NCBI GenBank assembly: GCA_030149585.1
Contig: JASFBJ010000077.1
Coordinates: 1-12,807, forward strand
From: Desulfobacterales bacterium
Lineage (GTDB): Bacteria; Desulfobacterota; Desulfobacteria; Desulfobacterales; JASFBJ01
Length of the DNA: 12,807 nucleotides
Direction of reading: 5' to 3'
Positions 7,105 to 12,807 of the stretch are shown one piece after another. Positions within the stretch are counted from its first letter, which is position 1; each line of letters opens with the position of its first letter. Below the pieces are notes generated by a model. That model was not told the origin of the DNA and did not search any database. It saw only the letters and a list, made by a program, of their open reading frames with translations. A program made the translations under genes and the position numbers.

Positions 7105-7380
7105 ATGAATAAGCTGGAGTTAATCTCCGCTCTAAAAGATAAAGCGAATATTTCCAAAATGGAGGCAGCCGAGGTAGTTCAAATATTTTTTTCAAGTATG
7201 GCCGATGCCTTGGCAAACGGGGAAAGGGTAGAGATTCGAGGGCTTTGCAGTTTTTTTGTAAAAAATTATAAAAGCTACACTGGTCGCAACCCGAAAACCG
7301 GCGAAAAGGTAACCATAAAACCCAAAAAACTACCTTTTTTTAAAGCCGGCAAAGAGTTAAAAGAGCGGGTGGACTTCTAA
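7105..7380 (+). CDS. HU/IHF-type DNA-binding protein
   Basis: 91 residues, the normal length for an HU monomer. These proteins form dimers that bend DNA through two beta arms and help organise the nucleoid. The N-terminal helices (about 3-38) end in the NGERVEIRGLCSF beta segment, and the arm carries GRNPKTGE at 60-67 with the intercalating Pro63, followed by the basic IKPKKLPFFKAGKELKERV tail. The ribosome site is the strongest in the window, AAGGAGG at 7094-7100, 4 nt before the ATG, which suits an abundant protein. It has its own candidate promoter and a weak terminator-like hairpin after it, so it is probably a single-gene unit. HU versus IHF-like subtype is not decided; the general fold is clear. 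Confidence 0.95.
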   Translation: MNKLELISALKDKANISKMEAAEVVQIFFSSMADALANGERVEIRGLCSFFVKNYKSYTGRNPKTGEKVTIKPKKLPFFKAGKELKERVDF

Positions 7381-7385
7381 AACCG

Positions 7386-7422
7386 TTATTCGCTATTCGA
7401 GTAAGTATATTATCTTTTTTTT
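7386..7422 (+). terminator. Weak candidate terminator after the HU gene
   Basis: TTATTCG (7386-7392) can pair with CGAGTAA (7398-7404), one G-T pair, around the loop CTATT. A run of eight T lies at 7415-7422, but 10 nt separate stem and run, so it is not a textbook intrinsic terminator. Confidence 0.28.
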
Positions 7423-7501
7423 ATTATTATCAAGGAGTTTACTCTTGCTCGTATTCACTAAAGTTGAACGCATCTGATAACCTTTTAAATTAGAGTTTTT
7501 A

Positions 7502-8581
7502 GTGCCAGGGTTTAAATCCATTATAGACCAAAAACAGCCTGTTTTGCTGTTGAAAACACTTTTTATCAAAGGCTCTTTACCCCATGCTCTCTTATTTACC
7601 GGAATTGACGGAGTGCAAAAGCTGTCTACTGCCATAGCATTGGCAATGCTGTGTAATTGCGAAAAAATCAATTCCAGTCAGACCATACCATTTGGGCTTG
7701 GGAAAACAGGAGCAAAAGAGGTAAGACTTGATATAGATTCTTGCGGGACATGCAGGTCTTGCCGAAAAATTCAATCAGATAACCATCCTGATATTATCCA
7801 AATTAAACCATCCGGCAATTTAATTAAAATTGATCAGATACGATCTCTTTGTAATTCACTGACTTTAAAACCTTATGAAGCAGATACTCGGGTTATAATC
7901 ATTTCCAATGCTCAGACCATGAATCCTGAAGCAAGTAATGCTTTGCTTAAAATTCTGGAAGAACCCCCGGATAAAACATTATTGATTCTCATAGCATTAC
8001 AGGCTTTGGATCTGTTAACGACAATTATTTCACGTTGTCAGCAAATCAGATTTAATCCAATTCAAGCTTCAAGTATTGCAAAGCACCTGATTCAGGAAAA
8101 GAAAATGACACAGGATAAGGCTGGTTTGTATGCTGCTCTGTCAGGCGGAAGTTTTTCAAGGGCTCTAAAAATTAACGAAAAATGGTTACGGCAGCGAGAC
8201 TGGATATTGACGGCTCCTGGTCTGAATCGCTCAAATCGGCAAGCCCTGCCGTCTGTTTTAAAATGCCTTGCATTTGCCGAAAAACTGACAAAATCCAAAG
8301 CATTAGTTCCTTTATCACTTGAAATATTGCAAACCTGGCTCAGGGATCTGATTATTTTTCCGTATATCCCTGATAAAATAAATAATATTGATCTTATTGA
8401 TCAAATTGACCAAATTTCCAGGAACACTGAGCGTGCAACTCTCTTATCAAAATTAGATGCGGTTTTAGAGGCTGCCAAAAATCTACAGGCTAATACCAAT
8501 TTGAAACTTACACTGGAAATTATGGCTTTAAAATTAGGTGGTTTTTCTGGTACTGGAATTCAGGAAATGGAAATAAATTAA
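7502..8581 (+). CDS. holB: DNA polymerase III clamp-loader delta-prime subunit
   Basis: 359 residues, AAA+ clamp-loader fold. LPHALLFTGIDGVQK (26-40) is the P-loop region, but it reads GIDGVQK rather than GxxGxGK, so the Walker A motif lacks its second glycine. A zinc module is formed by Cys51 or Cys53 with CGTCRSC (81-87). NALLKILEEPP (146-156) and the SRC motif (177-179) are the family hallmarks. Delta-prime is the stator of the complex that loads the sliding clamp and often does not hydrolyse ATP, so a degenerate P-loop is expected. Start is GTG at 7502 with a weak AGAG upstream; no in-frame ATG fits better. It begins a co-directional run with the PSP1 gene 24 nt downstream. The usual neighbour tmk is not present here; a 121-nt gap with little structure precedes the gene. 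Confidence 0.92.
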   Translation: MPGFKSIIDQKQPVLLLKTLFIKGSLPHALLFTGIDGVQKLSTAIALAMLCNCEKINSSQTIPFGLGKTGAKEVRLDIDSCGTCRSCRKIQSDNHPDIIQIKPSGNLIKIDQIRSLCNSLTLKPYEADTRVIIISNAQTMNPEASNALLKILEEPPDKTLLILIALQALDLLTTIISRCQQIRFNPIQASSIAKHLIQEKKMTQDKAGLYAALSGGSFSRALKINEKWLRQRDWILTAPGLNRSNRQALPSVLKCLAFAEKLTKSKALVPLSLEILQTWLRDLIIFPYIPDKINNIDLIDQIDQISRNTERATLLSKLDAVLEAAKNLQANTNLKLTLEIMALKLGGFSGTGIQEMEIN

Positions 8582-8605
8582 AAAAACTCATTACGGATTT
8601 TTATA

Positions 8606-9412
8606 ATGAAAAAAAAAGTCGGCGTTAAATTTCAAACCGCTGGGAAAATATATGATTTTGACTGTGGTGCATATGTTTTGACCCATGGTGATAAGGTTAT
8701 TGTTGAAACTCAAAAGGGTCTTGGCTTTGGTACTGTTGCAATTTCCCCTGCTGTTTATAAGCCAAAGGCCAAACCCTTAAAAAAAGTATTTCGTGTTGCA
8801 GGCCCTGATGATTTAAAGCAATGCCAAAAAAATCTTATTAAGGAAAAACAGGCACATGCCATATGCTTTGAATATATTAAAGAACTTGGCCTTCAAATGA
8901 ATCTGTTTTCTGTTGAAAGTACTTTTGACGCAAGCCGCCTTACATTTTTTTTCACTGCTGATGGAAGGGTTGATTTCAGACAACTTGTAAAAAAACTTAT
9001 AAAAGAGTTTCAGATCAGAATTGAAATGAGACAGGTGGGAATTCGCAATCAGGCTAAAATGAGTGGTGGCGTGGGCAGATGCGGTCGTGAATTTTGCTGC
9101 TCTTCATTCATGAATAAATTTGAACCTGTTTCAATCAGGATGGCTAAACAACAGGGAGTGTCCTTAAACCCCACAAAAATCTCAGGCCAGTGTGGCAGAT
9201 TGATGTGCTGCCTGACTTTTGAAAATGAAGCCTATATTCAACTGCGAAAAAATTTTCCAAAACTTGGTAAAATTATAAAAACAAAATTAGATTCCGGTAA
9301 AGTAATCCGCCATAATCTTCTTCGCAATCGCGTTATAATCAGAACAAATGAGGGGCGGGAAATTGAAGCAGAGCTTGATGAAATTATCCATAATAAAAAA
9401 AGGAGTCAATAA
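8606..9412 (+). CDS. PSP1 domain protein, RicT (YaaT)-like
   Basis: 268 residues. The PSP1 C-terminal domain is recognised by the paired cysteine blocks GRCGREFCC (157-165) and GQCGRLMCC (194-202), giving Cys159, 164, 165, 196, 201 and 202. In Bacillus subtilis the homologue RicT forms a complex with RicA and RicF that binds iron-sulfur clusters and affects RNase Y processing; Gram-negative homologues are much less studied, so the role here is inferred only at family level. The N-terminal part (5-60) is a small beta domain including GDKVIVETQKGLGFGTV. Cytosolic. The ATG at 8606 has only a weak GGA upstream. The stop codon directly abuts the metG start, and an AAAAAAAGGAG at the gene's end serves metG, so translation of the two is probably coupled. 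No ricA or ricF is visible nearby. Confidence 0.9.
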   Translation: MKKKVGVKFQTAGKIYDFDCGAYVLTHGDKVIVETQKGLGFGTVAISPAVYKPKAKPLKKVFRVAGPDDLKQCQKNLIKEKQAHAICFEYIKELGLQMNLFSVESTFDASRLTFFFTADGRVDFRQLVKKLIKEFQIRIEMRQVGIRNQAKMSGGVGRCGREFCCSSFMNKFEPVSIRMAKQQGVSLNPTKISGQCGRLMCCLTFENEAYIQLRKNFPKLGKIIKTKLDSGKVIRHNLLRNRVIIRTNEGREIEAELDEIIHNKKRSQ

Positions 9413-11332
9413 ATGGTTATGCCATTTTATATAACAACACCAATCTATTACGTTAATGCCCGGCCTCACCTGGGGCATGCTTATAGCACAATAGCCGCTG
9501 ATACCGCCAAACGTTTTCACTCCATGAAAACCAATGATACCTATTTTCTTACAGGCACAGACGAGCATGGCGACAAAATTGTTCAAGCCGCAAAAAACGA
9601 AAATCTGTCTCCCAGAGCTTATGTTGATAAAATCAGTGGTTTATTTCATGACCTTTGGCCTAAACTCAATATTAGTAATAATAATTTTATCAGAACAACC
9701 GATCAATCCCATATGAACGTTGTATCCATGATTTTACAACGCATTTTTGATTCCGGTGATATCTATTTCAGTGAATATGAAGGGCAATACTGTTTTGGCT
9801 GTGAACGGTTTTATACAAAGCTGGAACTTGTAGACGGCAAATGCCCTGATCATAAGACCGAGCCGGAAACCATCAAGGAAGCCAATTATTTTTTCAAAAT
9901 GAGCCGCTACCAGGACTGGCTGATTGAGCATATACAAAAAAATCCTGATTTTATCCGGCCTGAACGATATAAAAATGAAGTGCTTGCTTTTTTGCGAGAA
10001 CCACTTGAAGACCTGTGTATTTCCCGTCCTAAATCACGTTTAAAATGGGGAATCACACTGCCCTTTGACAGTAATTTCGTTACTTATGTCTGGTTTGACG
10101 CGCTTTTAAATTATGTTTCAGCGCTTGGTTATCCTGACTGTGATCTTTATAATAAATTCTGGCCGGTGGCCCAGCATATTGTGGCAAAAGATATTTTAAA
10201 ACCACATGGTATTTACTGGCCGATTATGTTAAAAGCCGCTGGATTGCCGATTTATCAGCATCTTAATGTTCATGGCTACTGGAATATTGCTGATAGTAAA
10301 ATGTCCAAAAGTATCGGCAATGTAATAGAACCACTGGAACTAAAAAATATATACGGCCTTGATTCCTTTCGTTTCTTTTTAATGAGAGATATGGTTTTTG
10401 GCCTGGATTCCAATTTTAGCGAAGAGGCTTTGGTACAGCGCGTTAATTCTGACCTGGCTAATGACCTTGGCAACCTTTTTTCCAGAGTTCTGGCCATGGC
10501 TCATAAATATTTTAAAGGTGTTGTTCCTGAACCTGATCCTGAAATTGAAAAAACATCTAAAATCGGTCTTAGGATGGCTGCTTTAGATACTGTCGCGGAA
10601 TTTGATCAACACATGGAAGTTTTTGCTTTTCATAAAGCCCTGGCAAGTATCTGGCACTTTATCAGTAAAATGAATAAATATGTTGATATTACAGCGCCCT
10701 GGGAACTGGCAAAAAGAAAATCCAGTCAGCAGCAGCTAAAAACAGTTATTTATAATTTGCTTGAAGGTCTGCGCGTCGTTTCCGGCCTGGTTTATCCGGT
10801 AATGCCGGGAACCGCTGCCACAATGCAAAAACATCTTGGACTTGACCCTGAAAAGCAATTTTATAAATTAGAACTGCTTCAGGCCTGGCATATTATTTTG
10901 CCTGGAAATAAACTGCCAAAATCAATTACCCTGTTTCCTCGAATAGATATAAAAAAGGATAAAGCATATTCCATGGCCAAATCATCTGAAACAGCGGAGC
11001 AATTGACAATCAAACCGGAAATAACGATTCAAGATCTAAATAAACTTGATCTGCGTGTTGGTACTATCCTTAAGGCAGAACCAATTCCCCGAGCTAAAAA
11101 GCTTCTTAAGCTGGAAGTTGATCTTGGCGAAATAAGAACCATTATTTCCGGGATTTCCGAGCAATATTCACCAGATGATCTTGTTGGTAAACAGGTAATA
11201 GTCGTTGCCAATCTGAAACCGGCAAAACTCATGGGCGTATTATCCCAGGGCATGTTACTGGCCGCTGTTGACAAAGATATTTCCCTTGCAACCCTTGATA
11301 AACCGGTTAAGCCGGGTACAAAATTAAGCTGA
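9413..11332 (+). CDS. metG: Methionyl-tRNA synthetase with C-terminal tRNA-binding domain
   Basis: 639 residues, class I aminoacyl-tRNA synthetase charging tRNA-Met. The HIGH motif is HLGH at 19-22 after TPIYYVNARP, the zinc site is CFGC (127-130) with CPDH (144-147), and the catalytic loop is KMSKS at 296-300. The stretch HIVAKDILKPHGIYWP (255-270) is the usual GKDI block, with Ala in place of the common Gly. The anticodon-binding helical domain covers about 340-510. Residues about 535-639 form an EMAP/Trbp111-like OB-fold (LDLRVGTILKAEPIPRAKKL, then GISEQYSP), which mediates dimerisation and tRNA binding. The ATG at 9413 is chosen over the one at 9419 because GGAG lies 7 nt upstream of it. 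It abuts the PSP1 stop, and mobB starts 3 nt after its stop. Confidence 0.97.
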   Translation: MVMPFYITTPIYYVNARPHLGHAYSTIAADTAKRFHSMKTNDTYFLTGTDEHGDKIVQAAKNENLSPRAYVDKISGLFHDLWPKLNISNNNFIRTTDQSHMNVVSMILQRIFDSGDIYFSEYEGQYCFGCERFYTKLELVDGKCPDHKTEPETIKEANYFFKMSRYQDWLIEHIQKNPDFIRPERYKNEVLAFLREPLEDLCISRPKSRLKWGITLPFDSNFVTYVWFDALLNYVSALGYPDCDLYNKFWPVAQHIVAKDILKPHGIYWPIMLKAAGLPIYQHLNVHGYWNIADSKMSKSIGNVIEPLELKNIYGLDSFRFFLMRDMVFGLDSNFSEEALVQRVNSDLANDLGNLFSRVLAMAHKYFKGVVPEPDPEIEKTSKIGLRMAALDTVAEFDQHMEVFAFHKALASIWHFISKMNKYVDITAPWELAKRKSSQQQLKTVIYNLLEGLRVVSGLVYPVMPGTAATMQKHLGLDPEKQFYKLELLQAWHIILPGNKLPKSITLFPRIDIKKDKAYSMAKSSETAEQLTIKPEITIQDLNKLDLRVGTILKAEPIPRAKKLLKLEVDLGEIRTIISGISEQYSPDDLVGKQVIVVANLKPAKLMGVLSQGMLLAAVDKDISLATLDKPVKPGTKLS

Positions 11333-11335
11333 TTT

Positions 11336-11848
11336 GTGAATCTCAAAAAATCAAATACTCCTCCAATTATAACCGTTGTCGGCAATTCCGGTTCCGGTAA
11401 AACCACCTTTATTGAAAGATTGATTCCGGAAATTATTAAATATGAACTTAAGGTGGGAACCATTAAGCATGATGTGCATGGTTTTGAGATGGACAAGCCC
11501 GGTAAGGATAGCTGGCGACATAAAAAGGCTGGAGCCGCAACAACAATAATCTCATCTTCCAGGCAGATTGGAATGGTTAAAGATGTAACCTGCGATCATC
11601 CACCCAAAGAACTTCTTTCTCTTTTTGAAGATGTTGATATTGTGATTGCCGAAGGTTATAAAAGCCTTAAATACCCAAAACTCGAATTTTTCAGAGCCAA
11701 AATCTCACCTGAACCTCTTTGTCAAAATGATCCTGACTTGCTGGCTTTTATAAGTGACGACCCTTTTGATCTTGATGTGCCCTGCTTTGCAACCCATGCT
11801 TATAAAGAAGTCGCCAAATTTTTAATCGATTATTTCAAACTGCTTTAG
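11336..11848 (+). CDS. mobB: Molybdopterin-guanine dinucleotide biosynthesis protein MobB
   Basis: 170 residues, a P-loop GTP-binding protein that assists MobA in attaching GMP to molybdopterin to form the MGD cofactor of DMSO-reductase-family enzymes such as formate dehydrogenases. The Walker A motif GNSGSGKTT spans 16-24. TIKHDVHGFEMDKPGKDSWRH (42-62) is the diagnostic MobB block, and VIAEGYKSLKYPKLE (103-117) the second one. Start is GTG at 11336, 3 nt after the metG stop, so it is the last gene of the holB-PSP1-metG-mobB run; the ribosome site is weak and translation may rely on coupling. No mobA, moa or moe gene is in the window. A palindrome begins within 10 nt of the stop and may terminate the transcript. 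Confidence 0.94.
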   Translation: MNLKKSNTPPIITVVGNSGSGKTTFIERLIPEIIKYELKVGTIKHDVHGFEMDKPGKDSWRHKKAGAATTIISSSRQIGMVKDVTCDHPPKELLSLFEDVDIVIAEGYKSLKYPKLEFFRAKISPEPLCQNDPDLLAFISDDPFDLDVPCFATHAYKEVAKFLIDYFKLL

Positions 11849-11854
11849 GGTCAC

Positions 11855-11997
11855 AGAAAGAAATAAATCCATAAAATTGCGCTGGATGTTGGTTTGTTTA
11901 CAAGGCACATCCACCAGCTCATATCGAGATAGGTGCCGGTGAATGTAACGCAGTAGACGAACCAACAGACAAGCAAGGTGCGGATTTATTTATTTCC
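11855..11997. repeat. About 140-bp imperfect palindrome, unrelated in sequence to the one at 6299-6457
   Basis: The outer arms AAATAAATCC (11861-11870) and GGATTTATTT (11982-11991) are exact complements, extended imperfectly to 11855 and 11997. Inside, GTTGGTTTGTTTAC (11888-11901) matches the complement of GTAGACGAACCAAC (11953-11966) with two G-T type differences, CATCCACC (11908-11915) opposes GGTGAATG (11938-11945), and TATC/GATA surround the centre near 11926. The changes in the arms mostly keep pairing in RNA (G-U), which suggests selection on a folded form or decay of an older perfect repeat. It lies between mobB and a transposase remnant. It could be a mobile repeat or the end of a decayed element, and may also act as the transcript end of the metG-mobB operon. 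Confidence 0.75.
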
Positions 11998-12003
11998 GGG
12001 GCA

Positions 12004-12629
12004 CTTACCAGCTTCTCAAGAAGAAGAGATAGAAGTATAGTACAAAGACTTAATGAGATACCGGCAAAAAAATGGAAGAAAAAACGTGTTGACTGTGCCG
12101 TGAATAAAAAAAGAACTTTGAAAGCTCTCGATGAAAAAATTTTTCTTGAAAAATACGGGAAAAATATCAGGCAAATCGCTATTACAGGACATGGTAGAAT
12201 TTAACCAGCATTGATTATCACAAATGATTTTCAAGAACGTATTGAAATAATAATCAGAAAATATACAAGGCGCTGGCTTGTAGAAAAAGGTATTTCTGAA
12301 CAAATAGATTTCTTTCATCTTAATCGAGTTTCATCATCAATGGTAAGGAACGAGGACGAATTAAAGTTGATTTTGATCTCACAATGAGTATCACTGCTCA
12401 TAATCTTTATAGATTGTTCGCAAAGGAGCTGGAGAGGTATGGCAGCTACAGCGATCAATCTATTTATGAAAAATTTATAAAAAATTCCGGTGAAGTTTCA
12501 GTTGAAAACGATACAATAAAAGTTTTAAAAAAAAACACTTCCTTAAGATTGTTACAGAATTATACTGATCAAAAATATTCTTATTTTGGGAATAAAAAAA
12601 TTATTTTTATAGGTGCTTCAAGCACCTGA
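12004..12629 (+). pseudogene. Remnant of an IS4-like DDE transposase (5'-truncated, one stop, one frameshift)
   Basis: From about 12013 the frame reads SRRRDRSIVQRLNEIPAKKW and on to AITGHGRI, where a TAA at 12202-12204 interrupts the coding sequence (a single-base change from AAA would restore Lys). The same frame resumes as PALIITNDFQERIE and RKYTRRWLVEKGISEQ; Y-x2-R-x3-E is the IS4-type signature around the catalytic glutamate. After SSSMV near 12345 the frame is lost within about 20 nt, and another frame carries VDFDLTMSITAHNLYRLFAKELERY to the natural-looking C-terminus IFIGASST at 12629. The N-terminal part with the catalytic aspartates is missing. A 6-bp hairpin AGGTGC/GCACCT overlaps the last codons (12611-12627). 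Family assignment rests on the C-terminal signature only, so IS4 superfamily is as far as I go. Inactive. Confidence 0.8.
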
Positions 12630-12807
12630 AAATTAGGTCACATTATTTGGCATGAAATTCCGTGATAAAAATAATTATCCAGCTTATGCTTAATATGATA
12701 AAATTACATGTTATTCATGTAGAAAAAACATATCACCAAAAAATTTCTTGTAAAACTATGGTGTTACATTGTATTAAATGAATGTAACTCCTGTGGTGGA
12801 GTTATAC
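12630..12807. other. AT-rich non-coding end of the window with three hairpins
   Basis: No convincing gene is seen. ACATG/CATGT pair at 12706-12720. GTTACATT (12763-12770) pairs exactly with AATGTAAC (12781-12788), and TAACTCC (12785-12791) pairs exactly with GGAGTTA (12798-12804), so the last two stems overlap and exclude each other. A promoter-like TTGTAA with TATTAA 18 nt later (12748-12777) lies just before. The role cannot be settled because the window ends here. Confidence 0.4.

Noticed and set aside
11029..11496. A 155-codon minus-strand frame opposite the end of metG and the start of mobB
   Set aside because: It is antisense to two well-supported genes, and its sequence has no family features; it is a by-product of their codon use.
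12016..12318. A 100-codon minus-strand frame
   Set aside because: The plus strand here gives the IS4-like transposase sequence with its signature, so the minus frame is a shadow.
1..12807. CRISPR arrays, tRNA or rRNA genes, anti-phage systems
   Set aside because: No regularly spaced direct repeats, no tRNA cloverleaf or rRNA stretch noticed, and no defence-type genes among the readable proteins.

Overview
The window is AT-rich bacterial chromosome from a Gram-negative organism, most likely a sulfate-reducing deltaproteobacterium (Desulfobacterota, Desulfobacterales-like). This is inferred from an LptD outer-membrane assembly protein, a PSP1/RicT-type protein directly abutting a methionyl-tRNA synthetase with a C-terminal tRNA-binding domain, a MobB molybdenum-cofactor protein, and a small double-CXXC zinc-ribbon gene with an in-frame UGA of a kind I associate with that group. 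No taxonomic marker was searched, so this is a judgement from gene content.

Layout. Minus strand, 1-2763: a frameshifted remnant of a REP-associated (IS200-like) tyrosine transposase at the left edge, then a two-gene operon read leftwards, cinA followed by a metal-dependent amidohydrolase, with a plausible sigma70-type promoter at 2801-2829. Plus strand, 2965-6204: a short zinc-ribbon gene that reads through a TGA codon (candidate selenoprotein, with a SECIS-like hairpin right after the TGA), then truA (tRNA pseudouridine synthase) and lptD. A 159-bp near-symmetric palindrome (6299-6457) separates this block from an orphan NusG-family antiterminator gene, an HU-type DNA-binding protein gene with a strong ribosome-binding site, and a tight run holB - PSP1/RicT - metG - mobB (7502-11848). 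To the right of mobB the sequence degenerates: a second palindrome (about 11855-11997) of different sequence, a 5'-truncated IS4-like DDE transposase remnant carrying a stop and a frameshift, and an AT-rich end with nested hairpins.

How the genes fit together. Most intact genes are housekeeping: tRNA modification and charging (truA, metG), replication clamp loading (holB), nucleoid structure (HU), outer-membrane LPS export (lptD), NAD/nucleotide salvage (cinA) and molybdenum cofactor maturation (mobB). The most interesting item is the UGA-containing double-CXXC gene at 2965-3159, which simple ORF calling misses because of its internal TGA. If the genome has selA/selB/selC it is probably expressed as a selenoprotein; MobB fits a genome with molybdenum enzymes such as formate dehydrogenases, which often also carry selenocysteine, but that link is inference. 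The second notable theme is genome scarring: two transposase remnants and two unrelated long palindromes sit at gene-block boundaries.
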